Made by a program: the position numbers and the translations under genes. Below the pieces are notes generated by a model. The model was not told the origin of the DNA and searched no databases. It saw only the letters and a program-made list of their open reading frames with translations. Of a DNA stretch of 64,000 nucleotides, positions 8,216-16,861 are shown piece after piece. Every line of letters begins with the position of its first letter. Positions within the stretch are counted from its first letter, which is position 1. This DNA comes from [Mycobacterium] crassicus (lineage in GTDB: Bacteria; Actinomycetota; Actinomycetes; Mycobacteriales; Mycobacteriaceae): the NCBI RefSeq assembly GCF_020181615.1, contig NZ_CP084029.1:592664-656663 (forward strand). The letters are read 5' to 3'.

Positions 8216-8830
8216 ATGGCAGAAAACCCGACCATCGAAGAACTGAAGGCCCCGCTGCTCGCCGCGCTCGGCGCTGCCGACCTGGCGCTGGCCACCGTGA
8301 ACGACCTCGTCGCCAACCTGCGCGACCGCGCCGGTGAAGCCCGCGAGGACGCCAGCACCCGGGTCGAGGAGAGCCGCGCTCGCCTGACCAAGCTGCAGGA
8401 GGAACTGCCCGAGCAGTTCGCCGAGCTGCGGGAGCGCTTCACCGCCGACGAGCTGCGCAAGGCTGCCGAGGGTTACGTGGAGGCCGCCAGCGGCCGGTAC
8501 AACGACCTGGTGGCACGCGGTGAGGCCGCCCTGGAGCGGCTGCGCACCCAGGCCCACATCGACGACGCGTCGGCGCAGGTCGAGGGCTACGTGGACCAGG
8601 CCGTGGAGCTGACCCAGGAAGTGCTGGGCAACGTCGCGACCCAGACCCGCGAGGTCGGCGAGCGTGCCGCCAAGCTGGTCGGTATCGAGCTGCCCAAGAA
8701 GGAGACCGCCGCGTCGGCTCCGGCCAAGAAGGCTCCGGCTGCCAAGAAGGCTCCGGCCAAGAAGGCCCCGGCCGCCAAGAAGGCTCCGGCTGCCAAGAAG
8801 GCTCCGGCCAAGAAGGTCACCCAGAAGTAA
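8216..8830 (+). CDS. hbhA: Heparin-binding hemagglutinin HbhA
   Basis: HbhA is a surface-exposed adhesin that binds sulfated glycans and is also linked to lipid inclusion bodies. The 204-residue protein has a long coiled coil (about residues 8-155, rich in Ala, Glu and Arg) and a C-terminal Lys/Ala/Pro-rich tail built of [15 protein letters not shown] repeats that forms the heparin-binding part. In the DNA the tail is a run of imperfect repeats of GCCAAGAAGGCTCCGG type, prone to length change. The ATG at 8216 is preceded by AAAGGA at 8202-8207. Confidence 0.95.
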   Translation: MAENPTIEELKAPLLAALGAADLALATVNDLVANLRDRAGEAREDASTRVEESRARLTKLQEELPEQFAELRERFTADELRKAAEGYVEAASGRYNDLVARGEAALERLRTQAHIDDASAQVEGYVDQAVELTQEVLGNVATQTREVGERAAKLVGIELPKKETAASAPAKKAPAAKKAPAKKAPAAKKAPAAKKAPAKKVTQK

Positions 8831-8876
8831 TTCCAGTTCGACGCCCGGGACGGTACCCGCCTAGGCTTGCAGCGTG

Positions 8877-9155
8877 ATGGCTGCGAACCTGGTGGGTATC
8901 GTCCTTGGCGTTTTGCAGATCGCCGTCTTCGTGACGGCGGTCTACGCGTTTGTACATGCGGCGATGCAACGATCCGACGCCTACACCGCCGCCGACAAGC
9001 TCACTAAGCCGGTGTGGCTGGTGATTCTCGGGGTGTGCGGACTGCTGGCCCTCGTTCTGCAGGTGATGGGTATGGCGATCGCGGCCTGCGCGGCCGGCGT
9101 CTACCTGGTCGACGTGCGGCCCAGACTGCTCGAGGTTCAGGGCAAGTCTCACTAG
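8877..9155 (+). CDS. Small DUF2516 membrane protein (Rv0476-like)
   Basis: The 92-residue protein has two or three hydrophobic segments: [20 protein letters not shown] near the N-terminus and [20 protein letters not shown] followed by [16 protein letters not shown]. This is the DUF2516 pattern; no function is established. A GTG at 8874 directly precedes the ATG at 8877 and either could be used. It is closely followed (6 nt) by the secreted DUF2599 gene and then deoC, suggesting one transcript. Confidence 0.82.
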   Translation: MAANLVGIVLGVLQIAVFVTAVYAFVHAAMQRSDAYTAADKLTKPVWLVILGVCGLLALVLQVMGMAIAACAAGVYLVDVRPRLLEVQGKSH

Positions 9156-9161
9156 CCTCCC

Positions 9162-9566
9162 ATGTCACGCTCGTTCATTGTTCTGACCGCGCTGGCCGCT
9201 GCCCTGGCGGCCGCGGCGCCGGCCACGGCGGACGTCGGCGCGCCCGGACTGGTCGACCACGCCGAGTGGGTGGACTACGGCGGTCGAACCAGCCTGCGGG
9301 TCTACCCGACCCCGGCCGGCCGGGCAGCGGCACTGCGGCTCGACGCCGGTCCCGAGGGGGAGCAGGCCTGGCGCGAAGTGCTTGTCGTCGTGCCCGAGGC
9401 CGAAACCCCCGGCATGCGCGACCAATTCCTCTGCCACTGGAGCTACGCCGAGTTCGCCCGGCCCGGCAAGACCAGCTGGAACCTGGAGCCGTGGCGACCC
9501 GTCGTCGACGGCGTGACCATGCTCGAATCCGGGTGCAACCCGGGTGCTGCCGAGGAGGCCTTCTGA
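9162..9566 (+). CDS. Secreted DUF2599 protein (Rv0477-like)
   Basis: The 134-residue protein has a clear signal peptide ([19 protein letters not shown], cleavage after ATA) and a small mature domain with two Cys residues ([13 protein letters not shown] and ESGCNPG) that could form a disulfide. Conserved Trp-rich stretches ([27 protein letters not shown]) match DUF2599, whose role is unknown. Its TGA overlaps the deoC ATG by one base (TGATG), so translation is coupled. Confidence 0.82.
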   Translation: MSRSFIVLTALAAALAAAAPATADVGAPGLVDHAEWVDYGGRTSLRVYPTPAGRAAALRLDAGPEGEQAWREVLVVVPEAETPGMRDQFLCHWSYAEFARPGKTSWNLEPWRPVVDGVTMLESGCNPGAAEEAF

Positions 9567-10243
9567 TGCCGTCAACCCGATGGGACCGCGACCAGGTGGC
9601 CAAGCTGGTCGACCACACCCTGCTCAAACCCGAAGCCACCACGGAGCAGGTCATCGCTGTCGTGGCCGAAGCCGCCGAACTCGGGGTCGCCGCGGCGTGC
9701 GTATCGCCGTCGATGGTGGCCCTGGCAACTTCAGCGGCCGCTATCCCGATCGCCGCGGTCGTGGGTTTCCCGTCCGGCAAGCACCTGCCGGAGGTCAAGG
9801 CGGCCGAGGCGGCCCTGGCCGTGGCGGCGGGGGCGGCCGAGATCGACATGGTCATCGATGTCGGTGCCGCAGTGGCGGGCGACTTCGCCGCGGTGACCGC
9901 CGATATCGCCGCCGTGCGGGCCGCCGTGCCGCAGTCGGTGCTCAAGGTGATCCTGGAGTCCGCGGCGCTGCTGGAACTGGCCGGTGACACCACCCTGGTC
10001 GCCGCGTGCCGCGCCGCCGAAGACGCCGGGGCGGATTTCGTCAAGACCTCCACCGGATTTCACCCCAGCGGCGGGGCCTCCGTGCACGCCGTGACGTTGA
10101 TGGCCGACACGGTCGGCGGCCGGCTCGGGGTCAAGGCCAGCGGTGGCATCCGCAGCGCCGGGGATGCGCTGGCGATGCTCGACGCCGGCGCGACCCGCTT
10201 GGGCCTGTCGGGCACCCGCGCCGTGCTCGACGGACTGGGCTGA
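9566..10243 (+). CDS. deoC: Deoxyribose-phosphate aldolase
   Basis: DeoC splits 2-deoxyribose-5-phosphate into glyceraldehyde-3-phosphate and acetaldehyde in deoxynucleoside breakdown. The 225-residue protein has the class I aldolase residues: the Schiff-base Lys in [15 protein letters not shown], the second Lys in [10 protein letters not shown], and Asp in [10 protein letters not shown]. Length and motif spacing are normal. Its start overlaps the stop of the upstream secreted protein gene. It is convergent with the DUF2993 genes, 6 nt away. Confidence 0.95.
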   Translation: MPSTRWDRDQVAKLVDHTLLKPEATTEQVIAVVAEAAELGVAAACVSPSMVALATSAAAIPIAAVVGFPSGKHLPEVKAAEAALAVAAGAAEIDMVIDVGAAVAGDFAAVTADIAAVRAAVPQSVLKVILESAALLELAGDTTLVAACRAAEDAGADFVKTSTGFHPSGGASVHAVTLMADTVGGRLGVKASGGIRSAGDALAMLDAGATRLGLSGTRAVLDGLG

Positions 10244-10249
10244 CGCGCG

Positions 10250-11017
10250 CTAGAGCGAGCTGAAGCACTGACTCGACGAGGACGCCGGGATGGTGGCGTT
10301 CTTTGTCGAAAACTTAACCACCACACCGGAATCGGTGACTTCCGAGCTGTCGATGTGGATGCCCAGCGGCAGGTCGTTGGTCACCTTGCCGGTCAGGTTG
10401 TTGAGGTTGGTCTGGACGGTGTCGGTGTCCAGGTCCTGGCCGAGTGCCTCCAGCTCGACAACCTGCAGCTGCAGCCCGTTGTCCACGATCTGCGGTTTGA
10501 CCGTCGCACGGTTGAGCAGGCCCTTGAGCTCGACCGTGCCGGCGCCGGGGTCGGTGGTGACCTTGCCGGTGACGATACTGCCGATCACCGGGACCACATC
10601 CTGAATCGACTGCTTGATGCCCTCGGCCGGCCAGGTGATGGTGCCGTCCAGTGAGCCGATGGTGCCCTTGGAGTCAGGGGTCTTCTCCAGGTGGATGTCG
10701 TGGATGTCCAGGTCGAGCCGCATACCCTTGGCCTGCCGGATCTGGTTGCCGTCGGTCTGTACGGAGATGTGCGGGTAGTCGCCGCGGAAGTACTGTGCCA
10801 GCACGGGGGGCGAGTTGCCGAACGACACCGTGGCGCTGTCCTCCGCCTCGCACTTGACCGCGTTGGCGACCAGGCTCTCGGCCCGGTGCTGGGCGTAGAG
10901 CTGTCCGCCGAACAACACGGCCAGCGTAAGCACCAGTAATACGGTCAGCGCCAACATGATTGCCGGCAGGCCGGTGAATCGATGCGCGGCGGGAGTGCGC
11001 CCGGGTGTGCTCATCAC
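10250..11017 (-). CDS. DUF2993 (LmeA-type) protein, shorter tandem copy
   Basis: This 255-residue protein has an N-terminal transmembrane anchor (IMLALTVLLVLTLAVLFGG) and an extracytoplasmic DUF2993 domain (CEAEDSATVSFGNSPPVLA, GTIGSLDGTITWPAEGIK, ending SSSSQCFSSL). LmeA of this family is involved in lipomannan mannan elongation in mycobacteria. The protein is clearly related to the product of the gene 6 nt upstream, sharing the same block order and a C-terminal Cys, so the pair arose by tandem duplication. It lacks the Pro-rich cytoplasmic tail. The exact role is not known. Confidence 0.82.
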   Translation of the reverse strand: MMSTPGRTPAAHRFTGLPAIMLALTVLLVLTLAVLFGGQLYAQHRAESLVANAVKCEAEDSATVSFGNSPPVLAQYFRGDYPHISVQTDGNQIRQAKGMRLDLDIHDIHLEKTPDSKGTIGSLDGTITWPAEGIKQSIQDVVPVIGSIVTGKVTTDPGAGTVELKGLLNRATVKPQIVDNGLQLQVVELEALGQDLDTDTVQTNLNNLTGKVTNDLPLGIHIDSSEVTDSGVVVKFSTKNATIPASSSSQCFSSL

Positions 11018-11023
11018 TGCAGG

Positions 11024-12088
11024 TTACAGGTTTGCGAAGCAGGGGTCGTTGCTGCGCGGAATGGCGGCATTGCGGGTGGAGAACTTGGCCACCACCCCGG
11101 TGTCGGTGACCTGGATGCTGTCGGCGCGCAGACCGAGCGGGTAGCGCTTGGTCAGGGCCTCGGCGAAGCGGTCCAGTTCCGGCTGGATGGTCTCCCGGGG
11201 CAGGGTCAGCGCGCCCAGCCCGGTGAGTTTCTGCACCTGCAGCGACAATCCGCCGTTGACCACTTCCGGCTTGACGATGACGCTGGCCAGGCCGAACGCA
11301 CCGTTGAGCTCGACGGTGCCGTCGCGGGAATTGGTCTTCAGGTCCGAGACCAGATTGCCCAGGATCGGCACCATCGACTGCACGGTCTCTTTGATACCGG
11401 CCGCCGGCCAGGTCAGGGTGGCATCCAGGGCGCCGATGGTGCCCTTGCTGTCGCCGTTGCCGTGCAGGTCGACGTCGGAGATGCTCAGGTCGGCCTTCAT
11501 CTGCTGCGCGTCCTTGACCTGCTTGCCCGCGGTGCTGATCGAGATGTTGGTGTAGTTGCCGGTGATGTGCTGCCACAGGAATGGTGGAGTCACCCCGAAC
11601 GACACGCTGGCCTTGTCGTGCACCACGCATTCGGTCGCCTTGGCCACCTTGCTGTCGGCGATCCTGCGGGCGATCAACTCGGCGCCGATCAGACCGGCCA
11701 ACGCCAGCGCGATCACGGTGATGAAGATCAGCACCAGGGCCAGCGGGTCCCGCAGCAGGGTGGTCTGCCGGCGCTGCGGACCAGCGGTTTGGATCACCGT
11801 GGTGGGCGGCTCGCCGTACGGGGCGGCGGGCGGGCCGGGCGGCGGCGGCGCAGGCGGCAGGTGTGTGCTGGGCAGGGGGCCGGTCGGTGCGGTGGGCGCG
11901 GTGGGCAGCTGGGTGGTGGCCTGGTCGTCGCGGCTGCCGACCGCCATCTGCCGGGTCGGTGACTCGGACGGTTGCGGCGGTTGTGCCGGCTGTGGGGGCG
12001 GGGCGCCTTCGCTCGGTTGTCCGGGCTGGCCGGTGGGGCGCGCCCAGGCTGACTGGTCGCCGTGGGGAGGTCCGGGCGGATTGCTCAC
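11024..12088 (-). CDS. DUF2993 membrane protein with Pro-rich N-terminus (Rv0479c-like)
   Basis: The 354-residue protein begins with about 110 residues rich in Pro, Gln and Thr, then one transmembrane helix (LALVLIFITVIALALAGLIG), then a DUF2993 domain (CVVHDKASVSFGVTPPFLW, GTIGALDATLTWPAAGIK, ending RSNDPCFANL). The GTG start overlaps the stop of the upstream nitrilase gene by 4 nt (GTGA). It matches Rv0479c in layout; the downstream smaller paralogue is the extra copy here. A cell-envelope role is inferred from the family. Confidence 0.85.
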   Translation of the reverse strand: MSNPPGPPHGDQSAWARPTGQPGQPSEGAPPPQPAQPPQPSESPTRQMAVGSRDDQATTQLPTAPTAPTGPLPSTHLPPAPPPPGPPAAPYGEPPTTVIQTAGPQRRQTTLLRDPLALVLIFITVIALALAGLIGAELIARRIADSKVAKATECVVHDKASVSFGVTPPFLWQHITGNYTNISISTAGKQVKDAQQMKADLSISDVDLHGNGDSKGTIGALDATLTWPAAGIKETVQSMVPILGNLVSDLKTNSRDGTVELNGAFGLASVIVKPEVVNGGLSLQVQKLTGLGALTLPRETIQPELDRFAEALTKRYPLGLRADSIQVTDTGVVAKFSTRNAAIPRSNDPCFANL

Positions 12089-12900
12089 CCGCGCGATTCT
12101 GCCTTACCGACCTGAACGAAGTCCGCACGGTTGCTCAGCACGGCCAGCGTCTGGCGGGCCGTGGTGACCGCCTCGAGGTCGATGTCATGGACCAGCAACT
12201 GCGGCGATGCACCGGCCGACACCAGGGCCTCACCCCATGGCGATGCCACCAGGCTGCGGCCCACCCCGGTCGGCGCGCCCGACGATTCTGCCGAGCCGGG
12301 GTCGGCCTGCCCGACGGCCGCTATGTAGCTGGTCGAATCCAGGGCGCGGGCGCAGGCCAGCAGCTCCCACTGCCGCACCTTGTCCGGCCCGGCTCCCCAC
12401 GAGGCGCACACCGCGATCAGTTGTGCGCCGCGATCGGCCAGCTCGGCGTACAGCGTCGGGAACCGGATGTCGTAGCAGGTCGACAGTCCGACGCCGACCC
12501 CGTCGACGTCGATCACCACCGGATCGAAACCAGGTGCGACGGTGCGTGATTCGGCGAACCCGAACGCGTCATACAGGTGGATCTTGTGATAGTGCGTGTC
12601 GGCGTGCGGGCCGGTCGCCAGCAGGGTGTTGTGGACCCGCCCGTCACCGGACGGGGTGAACATCCCGGCGACGACGGTGATGTTGTGCTGCGCCGCGATC
12701 TCACGCACACCGTCAGCCCACGGCCCGTCGAGCGGTTCGGCGACCGCGCCCAGCGGCACCCCGAACCGGCACATCGTCGCCTCTGGGAACACCACCAGCT
12801 TTGCGCCCTCGGCGGCGGCACGGTCGGTGTAGTCGGCCAGCAGTTCCAGATTGGCGGCCGGGTCGGTGCCACTGAGGATCTGGGCGCAGGCAATCCGCAT
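12085..12900 (-). CDS. Nitrilase-superfamily carbon-nitrogen hydrolase (Rv0480c-like)
   Basis: The 271-residue protein carries the Glu-Lys-Cys catalytic triad of the nitrilase superfamily: Glu in VVFPEATMCRF, Lys in HYHKIHLYDAF and Cys in LSTCYDIRFP. These motifs resemble the Nit1/Nit2 branch, which hydrolyses deaminated glutathione or omega-amides; the true substrate here is unknown. It is cytoplasmic, and its stop overlaps the start of the DUF2993 gene, making an operon with both DUF2993 genes and probably the SRPBCC gene upstream. Confidence 0.9.
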   Translation of the reverse strand: MRIACAQILSGTDPAANLELLADYTDRAAAEGAKLVVFPEATMCRFGVPLGAVAEPLDGPWADGVREIAAQHNITVVAGMFTPSGDGRVHNTLLATGPHADTHYHKIHLYDAFGFAESRTVAPGFDPVVIDVDGVGVGLSTCYDIRFPTLYAELADRGAQLIAVCASWGAGPDKVRQWELLACARALDSTSYIAAVGQADPGSAESSGAPTGVGRSLVASPWGEALVSAGASPQLLVHDIDLEAVTTARQTLAVLSNRADFVQVGKAESRG

Positions 12901-12909
12901 AGGGCCAGC

Positions 12910-13431
12910 CTATTCGTTCGGCGCCGCGGCGCCCCGGTCCAACCAGGTGGAGGTGAACCGCTGTTCGGTGGTCATCAGCTCGGCCAGCTGCGCGCCGATG
13001 AAGTTCTCGATCTTGCCGCCGACCAGCGGGATGTCGACCCGAATCGTCGCGGTCAGCCGTAACTCGCAGCCGTCGCCGGCCGGCTCCAGCACCGCGTCGC
13101 CGGACAGCTTCGCCGGTGCGCCGACGATCTTGCCGGTGACCTCGGCGCGGGCCCGCCCGTCGCGGACCGGATGCCACTTCTCGTGGCGTGCCACATCCAG
13201 GTCGCCGGGATGGAACTGGGCCGCCAGGGCGGGCAACTTCTCCCGGTGAATGCCCTGCCTGGTGCTGACATCGACAACGCCGTCGGCGGAGACCTCGATC
13301 GACTCCAGCGCCACGGTGTCGGCGCCCGAATCGGCCAGCCGGGCCAGCCAATACTGCTCGTCGGCGAAAGCGGCATACACCCGTTCGACGCTTGCCTGAT
13401 AGTGCTCGGACAGCGTGAATGTACGCGGCAT
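12910..13431 (-). CDS. DUF2505/SRPBCC-fold protein (Rv0481c-like)
   Basis: The 173-residue protein has the START/SRPBCC pattern: an N-terminal helix-strand LSEHYQASVERVYAAFADEQYW, a central sheet, and a long C-terminal helix (GGKIENFIGAQLAELMTTEQ). Such folds bind hydrophobic ligands. DUF2505 has no assigned function. It lies 9 nt upstream of the nitrilase gene on the same strand and is divergent from murB, with 26 bp between the two starts. Confidence 0.82.
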   Translation of the reverse strand: MPRTFTLSEHYQASVERVYAAFADEQYWLARLADSGADTVALESIEVSADGVVDVSTRQGIHREKLPALAAQFHPGDLDVARHEKWHPVRDGRARAEVTGKIVGAPAKLSGDAVLEPAGDGCELRLTATIRVDIPLVGGKIENFIGAQLAELMTTEQRFTSTWLDRGAAAPNE

Positions 13432-13457
13432 AGCTGGTCAGGCTACCGTTACCGGCC

Positions 13458-14528
13458 GTGGCGAGTTCCGAGTTCGCGGGCGCGCGTGTCGCCGAGGCGG
13501 TGCCGCTGGCGCCGTTGACCACGTTGCGGGTGGGCCCGGTGGCCCGGCGGGTGATCACCTGCTCGGACACCGAACAGGTGGTCGCGGCCGTGGGTGAGCT
13601 CGACCGCGACGGCGAAGGCCCCGAAGGCCCGACATTGTTGCTGGCCGGTGGCTCCAACGTGGTGATCGCCGACGACCTGACCGACCTGACCGTGGTCCGG
13701 ATCGCCAATACGGGCATCGAGATCGACGGCAACCTGCTGCGCGCGCAGGCCGGCGCGGTCTGGGACGACGTGGTGGCGGCCGCGGTCGCCGCCGGTCTGG
13801 GCGGGCTGGAGTGCCTGTCCGGCATCCCTGGTTCGGCCGGCGCCACCCCGGTGCAGAACGTCGGGGCTTACGGCGCGGAGATCGCCGACACCGTGACCCG
13901 GGTGCTGCTGCTGGACCGGCGCACCGGCACCGTGCGGTGGACACCTGGCGCGGAGCTGGCCTTCGGTTACCGCACCAGCGTGCTGAAGTATTCCGACGCC
14001 GCCGTGGTGCTGGAGGTGGAGTTCGCACTGGATCCGGCCGGGCGCAGCGCCCCGCTGCGCTATGGGGAGCTGGCCACCGCGTTGAATGCCGCCGACGGTG
14101 ACCGTGCCGACCCAGCGGCGGTACGCGCCGCGGTGCTTGCGCTGCGGTCGGCCAAGGGGATGGTGCTCGACGCCGCCGATCACGACACCTGGAGTGTGGG
14201 TTCGTTCTTCACCAATCCTGTTGTGCCACTGGAGTTGTATCAGCAGCTGGCGGAGCAGGCGAGCGGTTCGATGCCGCATTGGGACGCCCCCGACGGGGTG
14301 AAGCTGGCGGCCGGCTGGCTGGTGGAGCGAGCCGGCTTCGGCAAGGGCTATCCCGCTGAGGGGGCACCGGCACGGTTGTCCGGCAAGCACGCGCTGGCGC
14401 TGACCAACCGGGGCGGCGCCACCACCGCCGATGTGCTGGGTTTGGCGCGCACCGTGCGCGATGGGGTGCAGGCGGCATTCGGGATCACGCTGCACCCGGA
14501 GCCGGTGCTGGTGGGCTGCGCGCTGTAA
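13458..14528 (+). CDS. murB: UDP-N-acetylenolpyruvoylglucosamine reductase
   Basis: MurB reduces UDP-GlcNAc-enolpyruvate to UDP-MurNAc with NADPH and FAD, the second step of peptidoglycan precursor synthesis. The 356-residue protein shows the FAD-binding stretch [14 protein letters not shown], the [20 protein letters not shown] signature, FGYRTSVLK, the catalytic Ser region [10 protein letters not shown], and the C-terminal EPVLVG with the conserved Glu. These are type I MurB features. It starts with GTG at 13458. Confidence 0.96.
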   Translation: MASSEFAGARVAEAVPLAPLTTLRVGPVARRVITCSDTEQVVAAVGELDRDGEGPEGPTLLLAGGSNVVIADDLTDLTVVRIANTGIEIDGNLLRAQAGAVWDDVVAAAVAAGLGGLECLSGIPGSAGATPVQNVGAYGAEIADTVTRVLLLDRRTGTVRWTPGAELAFGYRTSVLKYSDAAVVLEVEFALDPAGRSAPLRYGELATALNAADGDRADPAAVRAAVLALRSAKGMVLDAADHDTWSVGSFFTNPVVPLELYQQLAEQASGSMPHWDAPDGVKLAAGWLVERAGFGKGYPAEGAPARLSGKHALALTNRGGATTADVLGLARTVRDGVQAAFGITLHPEPVLVGCAL

Positions 14529-14575
14529 CCAACATCGCAGGTGGCCGGGCGTCCAGGCCGGTATCTTGGGATGCC

Positions 14576-15877
14576 GTGACTCTCAACCGGCGACGGGCCC
14601 TGGCAGCGCTGGCTGCCGGGGCGCTGGCGCCGAACGCGTTGGCGGCCTGTTTCGCTGCGGGCGGCCGTGAGGGCCGTGATGCGGCCAGTGCGCCACCGCC
14701 GCCGCCCGTGCTGAACTTCGAGCCGGCGGTCGGGGCCACCGACGTGCTGCCGACCGCTGCGGTCAGCGTCGAGGTCCGTGACGGCTGGTTTCAGCGCGCG
14801 GCACTGATCAGCCCGGCCGGCAAGGTGCTGACCGGAACCTTCAACCGGGAACGCACCCGCTACACCGTCACCGAGCCGCTGGGCTACGACGCCGTCTACA
14901 CCTGGAGCGGTTCGGTGGTGGGCCAGGACGGCAACGCGGTGCCGATCAGCGCCGAAGTCACCACCGTGACCCCGACCGTCGTCATCGACGGAGGCTTTCA
15001 ACTGGCCGACGGTCAGACCGTCGGCGTCGCCGCGCCGGTGATCCTGCAGTTCAACGCGCCGATCAGCGACAAGGCGGCCGTTGAGCGGGCGTTGAGCATC
15101 ACCACCGATCCAGCGGTCGAGGGCAGCTGGGCGTGGCTCCCCGACGAGGTGCAGGGCGCCCGGGTGCATTGGCGCAGCCGCGACTACCTCCCGGCCGGCA
15201 CCAAGATCAGCGTCGACGCCAAGATGTACGGCCTGGCGTTCGGCGACGGCGCCTACGGCGCCCAGGACATGTCATTGAATTTCACGATCGGGCGCCGCCA
15301 GGTGGTACGGGCCGAAGTGTCCTCTCATCGGATCCAGGTGGTTCGCGACGAGGGCGTCATCATGGACTTCCCGTGCAGCTATGGCGAAGGTGACCTGGCC
15401 CGCAACGTCACCCGCAACGGCGTCCACGTGGTCACCGAGAAATACGCCGACTTCTACATGTCCAACCCGGCCGCCGGCTACCACAACATCCATGAGCGCT
15501 GGGCGGTACGCATCTCCAACAACGGCGAATTCATTCACGCCAACCCGGCCAGTGCCGGCGCCCAGGGCAACACCAACGTCACCAACGGGTGCATCAACCT
15601 GTCCACCGGTGACGCCGAGCAGTACTTCTACAGCGCGATCTACGGCGATCCGGTCGAGGTGACCGGAAGCTCCATCCAGCTGTCCTACGCCGACGGCGAC
15701 ATCTGGGACTGGGCGGTGGACTGGGACACCTGGGTGTCGATGTCGGCCTTGTCGGCACCGGAGCAGCCCCGGACCTCACTGCCCAGCACTGCGCCGGCCA
15801 CGCCGACCGATGCGCCGACGCTGTCGGGCACGCCCACGACAACGCCGGCGCCCGCCGCTGCGCGGCCCGGCGGCTGA
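14576..15877 (+). CDS. lprQ: L,D-transpeptidase lipoprotein LprQ
   Basis: L,D-transpeptidases form 3-3 cross-links in mycobacterial peptidoglycan. The 433-residue protein has a twin-Arg-like basic start, a hydrophobic signal and a lipobox-like LAAC (Cys about residue 24), two Ig-like domains, then the YkuD catalytic domain with [20 protein letters not shown] and the active-site segment [10 protein letters not shown] (catalytic Cys). A Pro/Thr-rich tail follows. It corresponds to Rv0483 (LdtMt5-type). The GTG start at 14576 is 47 nt after murB, fitting a cell-wall operon. Confidence 0.92.
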   Translation: MTLNRRRALAALAAGALAPNALAACFAAGGREGRDAASAPPPPPVLNFEPAVGATDVLPTAAVSVEVRDGWFQRAALISPAGKVLTGTFNRERTRYTVTEPLGYDAVYTWSGSVVGQDGNAVPISAEVTTVTPTVVIDGGFQLADGQTVGVAAPVILQFNAPISDKAAVERALSITTDPAVEGSWAWLPDEVQGARVHWRSRDYLPAGTKISVDAKMYGLAFGDGAYGAQDMSLNFTIGRRQVVRAEVSSHRIQVVRDEGVIMDFPCSYGEGDLARNVTRNGVHVVTEKYADFYMSNPAAGYHNIHERWAVRISNNGEFIHANPASAGAQGNTNVTNGCINLSTGDAEQYFYSAIYGDPVEVTGSSIQLSYADGDIWDWAVDWDTWVSMSALSAPEQPRTSLPSTAPATPTDAPTLSGTPTTTPAPAAARPGG

Positions 15878-15898
15878 CTGCTCGCGGTGGAACGGGGA

Positions 15899-16654
15899 TC
15901 AGGGGACCTGGCGGTGGGCCCGCGTCGCACTTGCCTGATCGCGCGGCCGGATCACGATCTGGTCGAGGTCGACGTGCGGAGGCCGGGAGGCCACGAACCC
16001 GATCACCTCGGCGATATCGGCCGCCGTCAGCGGGGTCAGGCCCGCATAGACCGCGTCGGCACGCTCCCGGTCACCGTCGAAGCGCACCAGAGAGAACTCG
16101 GTGTCCACCATGCCGGGGGCGATCTCGGTGAGCCGCACCGGTTTTCCGAGCAGCTCGCCGCGCAGCGTGCGATGCAGCGCGCTCTGGGCGTGCTTGGCCG
16201 AGGTGTAGCCGGCGCCGCCGTCGTAGATCTCGAACGCCGCGATCGAGGTCACGGTGACGATCAGGCCGTCGCCGGAGGCGATCAGTCTGGGCAGCAACGC
16301 GCGGGTCACCCGCAGGGTGCCCAGCACGTTGGTCTCCCACATCCACCGCCAGTGCTCGAGGTCGGCGTCGCTGACGGGCGCTAATCCCTTGGCCCCGCCC
16401 GCGTTGTTGACCAGCACATTGATCGAACCGGCGACCCGGTCACACGCGTCGGCCAGCGCAGCGACCGCGGCCGGGTCGGTGACGTCGGCGACCACCGCGG
16501 TGCCACCGATCTCCTCGGCCAGCGCGGCGATCAGGTTCGCGCGGCGAGCCACGACTATCACGTGAAAGCCTTGCTCGGCAAGGGTTCTCGCGGTCGCCTC
16601 GCCGATACCCGAACTGGCCCCGGTGACTACTGCGACTCGCTGAGTTGTTGTCAT
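15899..16654 (-). CDS. Short-chain dehydrogenase/reductase (Rv0484c-like)
   Basis: The 251-residue protein is a classical SDR: cofactor motif VTGASSGIGEATA near the N-terminus, NNAG at about residue 86, and the catalytic Ser and Tyr-x-x-x-Lys in TSIAAFEIYDGGAGYTSAKH. It resembles the YdfG/serine-dehydrogenase-like group (PGMVDTEFSLVRF) that oxidises 3-hydroxy acids, but the substrate is not known. It is convergent with lprQ and divergent from the polycysteine leader of the ROK-mshA operon. Confidence 0.9.
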   Translation of the reverse strand: MTTTQRVAVVTGASSGIGEATARTLAEQGFHVIVVARRANLIAALAEEIGGTAVVADVTDPAAVAALADACDRVAGSINVLVNNAGGAKGLAPVSDADLEHWRWMWETNVLGTLRVTRALLPRLIASGDGLIVTVTSIAAFEIYDGGAGYTSAKHAQSALHRTLRGELLGKPVRLTEIAPGMVDTEFSLVRFDGDRERADAVYAGLTPLTAADIAEVIGFVASRPPHVDLDQIVIRPRDQASATRAHRQVP

Positions 16655-16677
16655 CGACCCAACTTTAGTGACCGTGC

Positions 16678-16683
16678 TACATT
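16678..16683 (+). promoter_or_regulatory. -10 element of leaderless polycysteine ORF
   Basis: TACATT matches the mycobacterial -10 consensus TANNNT. Only 8 nt separate it from the ATG at 16692, so the transcript would begin at or within two bases of the start codon. No convincing -35 hexamer was found, which is common for mycobacterial sigma-A promoters. Confidence 0.5.
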
Positions 16684-16691
16684 TCTCGGTT

Positions 16692-16775
16692 ATGTACCGC
16701 AGTGCCCGCTCTCTGATGGCGGTCTGTCTTGTCGCCCACGGCGCGTGTTGTCGCCGCGCATGTTGCTGCGCCTGA
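16692..16775 (+). CDS. Polycysteine leader peptide (candidate cysteine-responsive uORF)
   Basis: A 27-residue open frame, starting MYRSARSLMAVCLVAHG and ending ACCRRACCCA, contains six Cys with runs CC and CCC just before its stop. It has no Shine-Dalgarno but begins where a transcript from the -10 TACATT would start, so it is probably leaderless. Leaderless polycysteine uORFs that act as cysteine-responsive attenuators are known in mycobacteria. Downstream lie hairpins, then the ROK regulator and mshA, the entry enzyme of mycothiol (cysteinyl-glucosaminyl-inositol) synthesis. Expression and function are inferred. Confidence 0.6.
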   Translation: MYRSARSLMAVCLVAHGACCRRACCCA

Positions 16776-16838
16776 CCCGCTGCGAATAACTCCTTGGGAG
16801 TCCGCGGGTTGCAGGCCTAGCCAAGCCCCGAAACGGAC
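16776..16838 (+). promoter_or_regulatory. Possible attenuator structure after the polycysteine ORF
   Basis: Immediately after the uORF stop, CCCGC (16776-16780) can pair with GCGGG (16804-16808), enclosing the hairpin ACTCC-TTG-GGAGT (16789-16801). An alternative pairing, GTCCG (16800-16804) with CGGAC (16834-16838), would break both stems. The mutually exclusive folds are what an attenuator needs. The ROK gene's ribosome binding site AAGGA follows at 16848-16852. Confidence 0.4.
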
Positions 16839-16861
16839 TTTGCAGACAAGGACGACACAGC

